Part shown: positions 37,401 to 48,895 of the stretch, in pieces
Layout: each line of letters opens with the position of its first letter
How positions within the stretch are numbered: the first letter of the stretch is position 1
Origin: Hirsutella rhossiliensis
Taxonomy: Eukaryota; Ascomycota; Sordariomycetes; Hypocreales; Ophiocordycipitaceae
NCBI RefSeq assembly: GCF_020360975.1
Contig: NW_025408668.1
Coordinates: 2,232,001 to 2,296,000, forward strand
Length of the DNA stretch: 64,000 nucleotides
Direction of reading: 5' to 3'
Program-made: the position numbers and the translations under genes
The notes under the pieces: generated by a model
The model's database searches: none
What the model was told of the DNA's origin: nothing
What the model saw: the letters and a program-made list of their open reading frames with translations, nothing else

Positions 37401-37575
37401 GACCAACGGCTACAACAACGGGCAGACGACTGAGTGTATCCAAGGCAAGTTGAACAGGTTGCCCCCCAAAGAGGTGCTTGCCAATAGAGGGAACTTGCCC
37501 CTTGGACACCTGGGCAAGGAATGTGTCGAGGAGCGCTTCCAAGCCTGGCTGGCCAAGCAAGCGAAGCAAGCGTGA
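34477..37575 (+). CDS. Secreted heat-labile-enterotoxin-A-like ADP-ribosyltransferase, 1032 aa
   Basis: Single exon. Residues 1-20 form a signal peptide. Residues about 75-250 match the enterotoxin/cholera A-chain ADP-ribosyltransferase family, which transfers ADP-ribose from NAD to a host protein. Visible motifs are the NAD-binding arginine in ALRAERS (R84), an STS-type segment YVSMT (149-153) and the catalytic Glu in QIEYSAFEGIP (E226). The usual first Glu of the ExE pair is Gln (Q224). Cys352 and Cys370 flank basic residues including RKR (363-365), recalling the nicked, disulfide-closed A1/A2 loop. A Pro/Lys/Glu linker (379-411) follows, then a C-terminal region of about 600 residues with hydrophobic helices near 488-512, 522-534 and 549-575, of unknown role. 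The C-terminal part is much more GC-rich than the N-terminal part. The family call is firm; activity and host target are inference. Confidence 0.85.
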   Translation: MLLPSLAIFLLLLDTGGSLQVPHKESKANRIYDQWQPARRGLDSIPYGVDVPESKNVELKRIKTPFQQDPAWKRLPQTKGFALRAERSFELEGKVMTPFDQFKKSKGIWPRNYNPKEKSPYAYDHPSDEYKGTSLYEHVTGQTKETTRYVSMTKSVEKGIEFSAINEDGRPSHIWIREGQDDHVVWKIQDAPNVIDTHGSLANRGPDGNFIEDQKFIPNGYDDQIEYSAFEGIPTEQVKGYFRTADFLKDPSLAGKVAKGEEPAGLFVKNPDYNPKFDNLQHSGPRPELAGFPPYKSNPPGSPSTGEKFEAWDIEPWSKYYKPAIKDLQESLQQAVKTFADDSSKSIRKEVCGIASKRDGMLRKRGGGLCDGLTPTEPQPPAKEEPPGKGEPPEKGEPPAKEGPPTNGQPPTDDPERPPTAKEQEVALAAETASERDFTELMVAYKVAPVAQERWKMSLSDVRTKALGYKRLGPKAPALRPGALGKGITSKLGGGVFLGAVLWAPGVVLAFVANTTALDRLAAVTSIVPLVGCATQALAKAPDHIDTVDTALCFLGDALILGGATAPLGIAVHIVRAMVQAFKPPPELPTKEATRQTRDQTWLDFTRNSIYKYLYSDKYYYEKGDGFATKLESGLAIEAAAVLSHGAQTLGVLNATGARAIEEAKTGQEQTEIRRGLEASMQGIRDLIQANVSSRHRSYLVGLPALLRDNAYESLKVTADNYNNDLITEVTSFKNIQRYPAGATWDDIAGTISGAPVGSDPYRDARPRMDDIAAYLREQPIRIPARLDVAYVVGQSKALAGRVDPRVLSPQAYLAEQWPKWQQSSIDELCIRNALRVALFLEGKYDDARIKDFDAVNSNKVFDGLSLLTAIKFGRIYDEFKVAYAYEQYKLYLPESAIPWVTLPAVSPLPVTNRPSHPYIMGLVLGLTDSIVQAGVGRGDQRAQALVAKILATQQLFSPTSTIAKEQRTKFYRDKTNGYNNGQTTECIQGKLNRLPPKEVLANRGNLPLGHLGKECVEERFQAWLAKQAKQA
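35611..35682 (+). repeat. Four 18-bp tandem units in the linker
   Basis: Four back-to-back 18-bp units of the type GAGCCCCCGGNAAAGGGG encode hexapeptides such as EPPGKG, EPPEKG and EPPAKE (residues 379-402). They sit exactly where low-GC sequence gives way to high-GC sequence, between the catalytic part and the C-terminal region. Unit number is likely to vary between strains. Confidence 0.85.
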
Positions 37576-37657
37576 GAGTCACGAAAGCCATGGATTTGGT
37601 CGACGATCTAGTAGATGATGGAAAATACAAACGCTAGTTGGAGAGCGTGAAACGTGC

Positions 37658-38440
37658 CTAGGACATTTGCGTCTCGGCTGCCAGTGTGGACTCGTTGTAG
37701 TTGACTTGGGCTCCCAGATGGTGGATGACGCCTTTCCGGTCGACCAGCTCGTGAAAGGCTGACTTCTCTAGACCCATCATCTCCTGGGTGACGTCTCAGG
37801 AACCGAAATGTTCTCTACAAGAGCAGCGACCTCGGTGCGTAGCATATCTCTGATACTCTGATGATGGACTGGATCTTGGCGCTTGTGTTTGCCAATGGCT
37901 GCGGCAAGACCAGCCAGGTCCGAGACCTCGTATATCACACGGACGGGCACCAGGATTTCAAACACGTCGCGTATGCCGGCGATGAGAGACGTCACCTGCA
38001 GAGACGTTGCAACCAGGGCGAAGAAATCAGTCTTGCGATGAATACCATCCTCTGCAATAAGGACGATTACTCGGACTCGCATAGCTTGGAAGCCGCGCCT
38101 TTGCCTTTGCCTTTGCGAGAAGAGCATTGTTACTGCTGGTCATGGACGAATATGTAACGCAAGCTACCAGCAGCGATGAGTGTGAGCCTGGGGGGTCCAC
38201 CCTCATCGCAATGAGAGCATTGATCAGTCCCGTAGGGAGCAGTTCCGCCTCAACGACGTCCAAAGAGACTCGACTGACCTTGCGGTCCTTGCGAGAGACC
38301 CAGACTGCGTCTCCAGTCGTGTCCCTGTACAATGGGTCTCCAGCATGGTGATAAAGGCTCTCCGCGTTTGTTCCGGTTTACGGAGATGACCCGGGAGAGG
38401 CCGGCTCCCCCGAGAAAGAGCTCGCCTCCTTTTTGCCCAT
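37658..38440 (-). pseudogene. Frameshifted coding remnant, unknown family
   Basis: On the minus strand, a protein-like sequence runs down to a stop at 37658 but changes frame at least twice. The parts include YRDTTGDAVWVSRKDRKVSR (about 38,330-38,270), FFALVATSLQVTSLIAGIRD (about 38,030-37,970), and LRTEVAALVENISVPE (about 37,840-37,795), followed after a one-base frame change by MMGLEKSAFHELVDRKG and LGAQVNYNESTLAAETQMS. The pieces fit end to end, which suggests one gene disabled by small indels rather than chance frames. I do not recognise the family. It may extend to about 38,740, where it would overlap the neighbouring pseudogene. Confidence 0.45.
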
Positions 38441-38589
38441 CAACTGGTCAAGAAGAGCCGTCCAGGACATATGCAACTGTTGGTTGAGTAGCACGCCGAC
38501 GGGTGGACAACCCCTTTCCACACCTTCATGGCCAAAATGGAGCACGCGGCAGGTCCATGTCCGTTCACCGGTCGACCGGCGGGCCATTT

Positions 38590-39419
38590 TCCAGCACAGC
38601 TCTGCAGGCATTGATGTTCGGAGATTCGCCTCGCACGATCAAAGTCGCGAGGTCTGGGAAGACGGCGGGAAATTCCAACACAACGATCCTGCCCGGTGCA
38701 GATGTCATCTAGGTGGTTGACGAGGCTCATTCAAACGGCTTATACAGGCCCAAGGGCTCAGGTCTTGTGCGTCATTGGGGCTTGGCGGATCAGGTCGCCA
38801 TCCTTACGCATACCTTTGGCAAGGCAGTTGGCCGCACTGGTGGTAAGGGAAGACTTGAGACCATGCTGCGCTCTCTGTCTTGAATCGAGGAAATTGACCG
38901 ATCGAGACGCGTAGCCGTCGTCTTGTGCCATCCGGCTCCCAAACTCCCCCTGTTCAACTGTGCACGCAGCTTCATCGTCACGACCGGACCTACGTTTATG
39001 GATTTAGCTGCCGTCAGGGCTGATTACCGTCCTATTGAAAGCGCCGAGGGTGACCGGGTCAGTAATTCCTCGTCCTCCCACCGCCAATCTATCCAACATC
39101 TACGACCACCTTAAGAAGCACCCTTTATGGGAAGAAGTGCAGCGCATGGACAAGCTGCGGCTAGTCGATGAAGCCGGCCTTTCGCAGGAAGTCGAGTTCC
39201 CCATTGTTCTCGGAATTGTCCAGCCTGGGGAATGCCGTCGGCCAGCAGCTCATCTGTTGAAACGCGGGCTTCCTCGTGCACCCTGCTCAATACCCGGTGG
39301 TCCCCCTCGAATCGGAGAGAACCCGGATTATAATGCCCGCGACCAATAGCAGGAGCAAATCGAGGGCTGTATCGATAGAATCATGCAATGGGTTCACATG
39401 AGCTTGGTTGCTTGGTGAT
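38590..39419 (+). pseudogene. Alpha-oxoamine synthase (BioF/KAPA-synthase-like) pseudogene
   Basis: This fold-type I PLP enzyme family joins an amino acid to an acyl-CoA or acyl thioester. The strand reads VVDEAHSNGLYRPKGSG (38712-38762), with the family's DEAH, and ILTHTFGKAVG (38799-38831), with the PLP-binding lysine in HTFGK. CARSFIVTT and LAAVRADY follow (about 38,957-39,030), then NIYDHLKKHPLWEEV, FLVHPAQYPVVPLE (about 39,269) and EQIEGCIDRIMQWVH at the C-terminus, ending with TGA at 39417-39419. These lie in three frames, with in-frame stops at 38710 (TAG) and 38881 (TGA) and further shifts near 39,070-39,090, 39,260 and 39,350. The N-terminal half is missing or unreadable. The damage is indels and point changes, not RIP. 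Its original pathway cannot be told. Confidence 0.8.
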
Positions 39420-42400
39420 GGCGTGACATATAGCAGCTTCTCCGTTGTGTTGTGGTAAAATGATGGGAAGTGTGAAAGGCTTCTGCTGCATGTTAAAATA
39501 AAGGGGAGGAAAATGTTATAGCCAACAGAACTCCGTCAGCCTCTCTCTTGGTCTTTTCCTCTGTACAAGCACTCATCACGACACAGTACGGCAGCTTGAC
39601 CAACAAGCAGGGCCCCCCCCGAGGCTCGAGCAGAGGAACGAGCGCAACGGCGACGACGGGGGCATCGGGGAACGGCTGTCCGTTCTCCGCACGGCTGGCG
39701 TAGCCGATGCAAGTGCGTTACATACTGTGATATGTGTGGATGTTTCTTGGTACTGTAAGTCAGGTCACTTTGATATTCGTCCTAGTTTCCTTGGATAACC
39801 TGGAAAAGGGGGGGTTCTGCTTTTCTTCCCGAGCTCCGGCACCCTCCAGCCCACCCCCTGCTATCATCCGCGTGCTCCCGCTTGCACTCTTCCTTTCTTT
39901 TTCCATTTTCGTTAGCTTTCCTTTTTTTTCTCTGTCAAGGAGGCGTAAAGATGTGGGTGGGGGTTGCACAGCGCCTTCTCTTTTTTCGTCTCCCAATCCT
40001 CCCTCCTCTCTATTTCTTGGGGAAGATTGCCTTCCTACCCACCCCTGAGCCATCACGACTGAGGGAATTTCATCGGGATGGGGCAGTCGGTTCCCAGCAT
40101 TCGGGACGGGACGCAACGCCCACATTTTCTTGGCCGAGCCCCGGGGCCCACCTGGAGAAAGGGGGGGGGGGCGGGGGGGAGGGAGGGTAAGAAATCCTAG
40201 GGCCGAATTATTACTTCTTTGTTGGGTCCCCTTATTCCTTTGCTCCGTCACACGCGCGCGCTACGGTCCGGTCCATCAATCAGCTTCGCTGACTGACAAG
40301 GACCGGGCCGTGTGGCGAGTCTGGCCGTGGAAAGGGGGCACGAGTGGATGAGTGCTTGTTGGCCGCCCTTTTTCATCCGTGTGAGCAACTCGCCTTTCCT
40401 TGAGCCGAGACTGTGTAAAGGCTGATGCTCCGCCACGGGCAGCGGAAAGTTGCCTCAATCCATTTGCTTGCTTGCTCATGGGAGCCTGGCTGCAGTCGAC
40501 CCCCTTGTTTCTTGTCTCAGGCAGCCGTTGGCCATGTGCTCCGGCGACAACAGCACATGCCCTACCAGATGGAAAAAGAAAGGGGCAGAAGAAGAAGAAG
40601 AAAGAGGGGGGGGGAGGGGGGCCGACCTCCGCATCCTCGTCCCCACCACGCTTGTTGAGGCTCTCCCATGACTGACCGTTAGGAATACGAAGCACTCCGT
40701 CCGTACCCAGACATCGTAGTTTAATCTCTCCCTCCCCTACCTGTGGGCTGACACAGCGCCTATTTCCCATTAGCGAAATATGAGTAAGCCGAGATGATTC
40801 TTGCTCACGTCAAGTTGCAGAAATAATCAGTCCCTCGTTCTCCTTTAGCCCACTGACCACCGACAACTGGGAGCAGGAGCATGCATGTCCCGAATGCACC
40901 CATGCATGTATGTAGGCACATGCCTATGCACGCCTGCATCATGGAATGGGCGCAAGGGTGCCCACCGTACCTACTGTACGATTGGCAGAGGCAGACGGAA
41001 CAGCTCATCCCCAACCTGAACTCCGTACCGTGCATGTACATATATGATCGGGGTCTTCATTCTTGGCGATACGAATGCCCACCAGGCAAATGCTTGGCGC
41101 CTATACGTCAGTCAAGCCATGCGTGGCCCAGACTGGGCGCCGCCAACTTTCTCCCCTGCCGTGCACGCAGAACGGTCGATGGAAAAAGAACGCAAAAGGA
41201 AAAGAGCGTGCGCCGCACTTGCTGAAGAGCTGGGAAAAGCCAAGATGCGGAGGCCATCCATCATCCACAGAGAAGGAGACGGCTCCAAGCTACTGGTTGT
41301 AAGTGTGACTCCATGGTATCTACAGTGTGCCGTACATGTACGCGATACCTGGTAGGCACAGGCATGCCATGCCCTCGAACAAAACCAACGCGAGTTCCGA
41401 ACGGTGGAGGCGCCGACGGACCCGAGCTGACATCGAGGTCCTGTTTCACCCCTTCTTCGGAAGCCCGCTTCTGGCTGTTGGCTGTCTCGTCCGTGGCCGG
41501 GACCCGGGGGGGGGGAGGGGGTCCGCCGCCAAGGTCAGGAAGCCAAGCCTCTCTCTCCGACCCAGCCCAGGGCTTGTTGGCACCACGTCTCGGACGCTTT
41601 CGCCCCCGAGCCCTGTCCACGGCCCCGCAGCCTTCTCCATATTACCATGCAGCGTCGTCTCTGGATCCATTTCCTGTTGTGCATCGGCATGCCTTCCACT
41701 CGCTCGTCGTCCTGCCAGCTCGTGCAAGCCATGATGCGCCGCCGTACGAGGCCTTGTTCCGAATGTCCCGTATGTACAAACACGCAACACTGTGTGTGCT
41801 CCCGTCTGATGCGCAGGCGTACATGTAAGAGGGTGCCATTTCAAAACCCCTGTGCCGTAACCATAAGGGGAAGCTTGACCCTTTCAGCCATCAACTCAGC
41901 CGTGCCCCCATGTGCTGTGAGTTGTTTGGCGGGGGAAATGAGTGATTTGTAGCCTCAATGCTACATTTCCCGAGGTCTGGCAGGCAGCTGGAGTGACGCC
42001 GCCGGTCTTTCATTTCAGAGAGCCTTAGCCTCCTGGACAGAGAAGAGAAGGAGCAGGAGACAAGCAAAGAGTGGTCTCCGAGGTTGTAGACACTGGTGAA
42101 TCAATGAGCAATACCTACCTGTCACGGGTGTAGATGCATGTACATACTCGAAATGCGGACTAGCCGGACGGCTGGGTCGGCAACTGGCTTCACACACGCG
42201 CATGAGGGCTGTGGCCGGCAGCAGGCGAGAGGCGGCGGTATTCCGAATTGCGGGATGGCAAGGGGAAAGGAAAGCTTACCTTGCCGTTTGTGACAGGCTC
42301 GGACTTGGAGCGGCGCCCACGCCATTGCGACGAGTCGCCCGAATGACCAGCAGCAACGGGCGCCTCATGGGTCTGAGCTTGACGCTCTATATCGCAGTGC

Positions 42401-45400
42401 CGTGGCTGCCGCACGGGACGAGGTCCTCGATGCTGCGGGTCATGGGCCCGGCCCGGCGACAAAAGAGGCGGCGCATTGTTGAATGACGCCACCGATTGTG
42501 CCCGACGCCCCCTTTTCTTCACCAAAGCAAACGGGAAGCTTCGCGTGCCGGATCCGACGGCCTGCGCAGTCAAGATAGCCATCGTCGGTCCGCGATCCTG
42601 TCAAGTTGTTGCCAGAGCCTTGAAATGCTGCTTGTCGGCAACAAGCCCATGATGCAGTTCCTTCGCGCCCGCTCACCGGACCCTCGACTGTGTAGATGAG
42701 TCCCGTCGTCGAGGCTTCAGGCAAGAACAGGCATATCTACATGTCTTTAGACGCTGTTGAAGGGTCGCAGTCCCAGCTGTGCTCACTGAAGAGTACCTGC
42801 CCACCACCCGGGCTGCATTGTTCCAGAGCTTGGCGTCCACGGTTCGATGGTGTGCGACGTAGCGGGATGTGAGGAGTCATCAATTGGGCGCCATGGCGCA
42901 TGATGAGTGTAGCAGCAACGAATGACCCGGCTTTGTGTGGTTGCAGCAGCAACAAGCTCCGGCGAGGGGCCTCCCATGGCCGAAATGACTGCCGGCAGTT
43001 GATAGGTGGCCATTCCGATGGCTTGACGGTTTCAGGGATGTCCTCTGGTGCTCTACCTAGGTATCGCAACACCAGCATGCTCGCACACGTCCACGCTGTT
43101 GACCACTGATGCTAGATGCGTGAACGGGCTCAGGGCGGCTATTGCAGAGCAGCTAATCCAGTCGGAAACCTGGCCGACCGGCCAAGTGCACCTAATACGT
43201 ACCTCGCGTCGCAACGGCTCCTTCATGCACTAATCCTGCGCTGAAAGCCAAGTGCAACGGCTGATGATGGTACTTGAGCTTGGCACGGCCGCTGATCTAG
43301 CGAATGCTGGCAAGCCCACACGTGGAGATAATTCCATGTTGCACATCCGTCTACGAGAGACGTCATGGCGGTGGGCGATCCAACCTGGTGTTTGATCAAC
43401 TCCGCTCTCGTGTTTCGGTACCCAAAGATGGCGGTCGATTCGAATATGGGGAGGCGGCTCCAGTTTCCCCCCTTGTCTCCACCTGTGAGGATTCTCTGTA
43501 CCACCAGCCGGGTATGGAGCAACTGGGGGACGCTGATGGTGCCGAACAGGGCCCGGAAGGTCACCGCGCCGTTGTTATTGGCGGAGACCCTTAGACCATG
43601 CGTTGTGCGGTGCCTCATGACAGCTCCGCGAGACCGAGAGGTTTCTCTTATGCATAAGAGATCCAAGGGTTCGGATCTCAAAGCCACGAGGAGACTTGCT
43701 CCGGGAACATGGCTCCTACAACCCACGGCGAGCCATTGAGGGAGGACCCCTGACTCGCGATGAGAAGTTCGGCGATGGAATGCTCCAGCGTGGAAAGGGG
43801 AAAGTTGGGGAGAATGAGCACCGGCTCCCCGGAGCTGCTGGCCTCTCTCCTTTTGCCAAGGCCATGGGGAAGCGGATTCGAGCGGTGCACCGGACTGCTG
43901 CGGCGATCAAGACGGTTAGCATTTTGTTGGCCATTGGCCACACACCCTTAACCTGAAGGCAAAGGTCTTCAACGGAGGACCTTGCACAGTTGAAGTGGAC
44001 ACTGTACGCCACATCCACCCGCACCACATGGAAGCTCGCCAACATTCTGGAAGCTGGCCTTTACTGGCACGGTAGGCGAGGATTGCACCACGGACCACCA
44101 ACCCGTCACCCTAGAGCGCCCGTCGGCCCCAAAACGCCCTCTCAGCCGCTGGGGCGGTGTTTGGACCAGGGCCTAGTGTGAGGTCGATTGACGGCCTCAT
44201 TCGCGAGAACGGGCTCGCTCGGGGTGATCGCTCGACTTGTCTTTTGACCTTCCCTTTCCGAGCCGCAAGCCGTAGTCGATTTCTGCTGGCATGTATGCAA
44301 CCCTGGACAAGCCCCGTTAGCTAAGGTCCGGCTCTGGGAGATGAGAGTTGATTACCTTGCTGCGATGAGCAGCCACTCCCCTCCCCCTCTCTTCCGAAAA
44401 GGGGACCCCGTTTGGAAGATTGTGCACTCCGCCACAACGCTTCTTCCCTACCTAGTCCGTCATGGAGCTTAGGAGCTAGGGAGGTCTCGGCCGGCTGGCG
44501 GGAATATACGCCGCCGAAGGATCGATCCCGGCGAGCCGCTGTCAAGAGCATGCCACTGCCACCTTTGCAGCTCGACTTTTGCCGCGAGGCTGTGGCGTCG
44601 GAGCGCATTCGAGGTCTGAGTGAGCGGCACAAGCCTGCTCCGAGATACGAGCACACAGACTTTCGTACAGTACTGTACTGTACATGCATGTTATCCTTGT
44701 TCTCACATCTCATCTTTCTTGTCTTGTCTCCTCTCCACCCGTCATTCACTAGCTTCGGTTGGCTTACCGACTGCGGCGTCGTCGGGGGTCTGGTGCTCAC
44801 CCCCCTCCGTCTTCCCCCTTCCCCCTTGGGGTGCTTGGGGCTCCGCGGCGCTGCAACGGCTCGCCCTCGGGCCACGGGCAGGAGGGCACGAAACGGCTGC
44901 GTCGGTCGGTTCCCCCGTGGCACAAGCACATGTATGAGTATGCACTGCGCCGTAGCAATGACCGGCTGCCGGAGGCGGCGATGAGACGAGGAGCTAAATA
45001 TAGCGCGACGGGCCGTGTTGCTGAGCAGATGATTAGCAAGCAAGCAAGCAGAGACAGAGACAGAGCTTGTCTGGTTCCGACGCAGTCGTCGTGGCGGCGC
45101 CGCTCTCGTCAGCAGCGGGAAGAGAAGCAGCTGGGAGAGAAGAGGCTTTTTTGCCGGCTGCGCGAAGCACCTGCCGTCCCCTACCGAGGACAAGGTGCTT
45201 GTCACTTGCGGTCGGGTGCAACTGCGCAGACCTGCCGAGGTATCCGAGACTTGTTCCTTACAGTATTACCCGCTGGCAGGTGGAGGCAGCTCCGGAGCCT
45301 GGCAGAGGCGTTCCTCGTCTAATCTGTGCCGAGTACGAAGTAGAGGCACATGCTTCACTGGGACGGGCATGGTGCAGCCGCCTGTAGCCAGTACTCGACC

Positions 45401-48400
45401 CCCCCACAGCCATCACTAAGCCAGCCAAGGTCGTACTCGAGGTAACTCCCCATGCGTCGCGAGAAGGCAGGAAGGTGCCTTGTAAGTTAGGAGGAGCTCC
45501 GGAAGGAGGGGAGAGACGGCGAGGGAATCTCTGTCGCCAAGTGTCCTCGCCATGGCACTCTCCCCCTTTCGCCCCATCTGAACCGTGCTGGTCGATCCGG
45601 CCCGGCGACGACGACGCGCCTTTCACCGCCAACGAAAACCAATAACGACGAAATCCAACGCTCCATGGCGCTGCTAGAGCTCCCGTCCGAGCTCCCGTCC
45701 GAACGGCACAGGAACCCTCCATGCCCTCCCGTCTTGCGCGCTGCCCTGCGTCGCGTTGCGTTGCGTTGCGTCGCCGCCCGGCCGTCCCCAACAGCCGTCA
45801 TTTCCTCGTCAGATATTAATGAGCAACCACGGACACGCAGCGTCAGTTTCACTGGCCGCCTCCTGGCGCCGCCCGTCGACGAGTCGAAGCAAGGGGCCCG
45901 TCTTCCAGCGCCATTCTCAGCCCACGTTGCTGCTAGCACCAGACAACGCACCTTGGATCAGCGACGTCGCCTGCGGCCCTTGCCGTCGGCCTGGCTAAAA
46001 TATCATCAGACATGGGCCACGAGACAAGCGGTTGACAGCAGTCATGAGGAGCCGGCCGGCACGCCACTTTTCTCACCACGGCCCCGGGCGCCGCAACACG
46101 CTGTGTAATATGTCAGGCACTCGGCGCTAGACTTGGTGGTATTGGACTGCTGCTGGCGCGGTACTCGACATCGTGCATGCATGCACACATACATGATGTA
46201 TCGGTGCACGCACAGGGGGGAGGGCGTGCGTCGTGCTGCTGCTGCTGCTCATCTCTTGCTCCTCCTCCTGCCGCTGCTGCTGCTCTCCGGCGAGGGGACA
46301 ATCGAGATCACCTGGGGCAAGGGACCTTGTTCCGGCGGCTCGCTCGGCTCCAGACCGAATTCTCCACCCTCGCCCGATACACACACAGCTCTCAGACTCG
46401 TCACCCTCCCTCCCTCACGGATACTGCCGCTCCATTGGCGAGGAGGTGCCATCCCGGTCCGCCACTTGGGCGGGCACAGACTCCAGACCTTGGCACTCCT
46501 CCCCCTCGCTGCGAGTACTTTCCTTGCGGCCTGCTCTTCGGCTCTGGCGGCGGTATCTTGCAGTCGCGGCGCTGTCCCTTCGCAACCGACCCCAAGCGGG
46601 AGCCCGGGGCAAGACCTCAGACCGTGTGGTGGTCCTTGGAAACCGATTCGCTCACCACCCACCCATGGGTCAACGGCTACTGGCGCCGCGCGTCTGGTTC
46701 CAAGAGCAAGCGAAAAGATCCGGTAGGGCCTTGTGGCTTTGGCGGGCCAGGCCAGCCCGGCCTAGCGCCTCTCTGGCCATCATCTTGGCCAGCCAAACCC
46801 ACCACGCCCGCTCCGTTGGCCCGTCACGTTACAACATCGAGTACCAACTACCTCTCCGGCTTACACGCTCAGTGGCTATCTCGACCCGTTGATCGACGCC
46901 TGGTGTGTGCCTCCCTGTCTGGGCGACACCCGGCTCCACGAGAGCCATCAGTCTCACCCTCTCGTCCAGGCCCTGTCCCTGCTCGTAAGTCATCGACTCC
47001 CGTCCCAAGCCGCAAGGCCAGACGGCATGTTTCTGAGCCCGGATGCACGGCGCCCAAGAGGAAGGAGCATGTATCCTGCAGCCAACAGCATCCTCTTCCC
47101 ATCGCCTCCACTCCCACCAAGACTGATCCCGGAGCTCTTGGCGCATCGTCAACCACGCGAGCATAATGCGTTCTACTGAAATGCCAAGTTTCATCGGTCG
47201 ACGACTGTCGTGGGCGAGCCACGGAGGGAGAGATGCGATAGCGACTACTAGTCTTGCCACAAGCACCTAAACTACTGCACCGTGCGTCTGCGTGCACATC
47301 ATGCCAGGATTGGCGTCTAGGGTGCCCGTCCCCCCTCCCCCCCAGCAGAAGCCACATGCCGAGCAAAGCTTGGCATGATCGGTTCAGAGGCAGCACCCAG
47401 TCCAGTCCCTTGTACAGGGTACAGTACATGGCCGGCCAGCTTCTGCTCCCGGCTGGCTCGCCCGCGCTCTAGCACTGTGGGCCGTGATGCTTAAAAGTCG
47501 TGTTAGGCTCGGCGAACCGGGGCCCGGCCACGTTTGCTGCCGACGACCTGCCGTACGAAGCGAGGACACAACTTAGACGACGTACTCTGTGTCGCTCGTC
47601 ATCCGGTCCAAGGCGACCAGCTTGGCACCTATGCTCGCAACATCCGTACGCCCGCCTGGGTTTCCCGCTGCCAAGGGGTCGCCTCCTCCGTCCAACACAG
47701 ACGCACGCCCTTGTACATAGAGTACGTAGGTAAGTGTGTGTGTATGTATGCGCTCTGCGGCAGCAGCATGGCATCGGCCGCGCCCCACGGCTCCCAAGAG
47801 AGAGTGGCAGGCCGAATTGAGTCGCGACCGGGATATTTGGGTTGCCTCCTGCTGATGGCAACGACACACTGTAGTCTGGGATCCCAGCTCTGGTCGAAAC
47901 CCGTTAGCGGCTTGGGTATGCGGATTCGTACATACATACACCCAGACAAGCTGTCCAGGGTTCCGTCGACGTTTTATCCCCCCATGCCACCACCCCCTTG
48001 TCGATATGTTCAAACGATAATCCCCGAACTTGCTTTAATGCGCGGAGACTTCCAGCTGATGACGAGCGAGCACCGTGTTCCGGTACTCTTGCCATAGCCT
48101 GAGGCGGACGGGTAACCATATAGAAGGCACACTCCGTACGTGCCCGAGCTCCTCACGCTCCGCTGCCTGCCAAGTGCAAGCGTCCATCGTTCTCGAAGCC
48201 GTCACCGACACGGCACTCGAGTCCGCAGGCTTGGATTGCCACCGTTGAGCTCGATATCATCCCGTGCCTTGATAATCGACTCTGACAGCAGGCCTGGCGG
48301 ACTGTGTCTGGCGTGGACCGTTCGTTCGTTTGGGCGTCGCCAAGCTCCCCAAAGCTGTCGAGAGCTCGACGAAGCAGCACCCGCTTTTCTGGCAGGCTGG

Positions 48401-48895
48401 TCAACAACAACGGAGCCGGGCCCGCGTCCAACCTTTGATCCCCTCGCCATCTCGTATCCTGGTCGACTGGAGAGTGCCGGGGAAGAAAGAGCCGACGCAG
48501 CAGTCGCATGCTCATATCGCGAAACGGAGCGGCCTGGAGTAACACAAGGGCTGCGGAGCAACCAGATACACGGCCATCGACGTGATCCGGTTTCCACTGG
48601 CCCCTGCCCGGAGAGCCACCAGATTCTGCTTTTGGATTGGTCTTCGACACGAGCCTGGCTGAGGAAGCGAGATCTGTCTCCAGTCACGGGTTTGATTTGC
48701 TCTCCAAAGGTGCCCGGCCGGCCTCGTCGCTCGACTCTTGGACGGCTGCTCACAGCCCCGACTGCAGAGCCCCCAGCCGAGACGCCCGTTGAATTGACTA
48801 TTGACCAGTCAAAAGGTGGCTGCCTCGTGGCTGTTAGCCCCCGCCCATTCGACACTGACGGACCCTGAGCGAGTTCCTCGACAACCTCCCTAGCC
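39420..48895. other. 9.5-kb gene-poor region
   Basis: No frame here shows domain motifs, a supported splice structure or consistent codon use. The longest frames (for example on the plus strand 46177-47166 and on the minus strand 44321-45205) are Pro/Arg/Ser-rich and overlap equally long frames on other strands, as chance frames do in GC-rich DNA. Low-complexity stretches include G-runs at about 40,155-40,185 and 41,505-41,525, CTG/CTC runs at about 46,235-46,290, a GTTGC run at about 45,755-45,775 and CT-rich tracts at about 39,890-39,930. Part of it must be the promoter and leader of the regulator at 48,896. A non-coding RNA cannot be excluded. Confidence 0.5.

Noticed and set aside
40155..40190. 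G-runs as a telomere-like or quadruplex element
   Set aside because: Simple G homopolymers interrupted by C/A without a TTAGGG-type period; no functional claim is possible.
43223..43726. Minus-strand frame with VSANNNGAVTFRALFGT, reminiscent of nidogen-like (NIDO) domains
   Set aside because: Only a dozen residues resemble the family and the rest of the domain cannot be followed in any frame; too weak to call even a pseudogene.
44321..45205. 294-codon minus-strand frame
   Set aside because: Ser/Arg-rich, no domain, no support from neighbouring splice sites; probably chance.
46177..47166. 329-codon plus-strand frame
   Set aside because: Low-complexity Cys/Ser/Pro/Arg content, overlaps other long frames on both strands and lacks motifs or start context.
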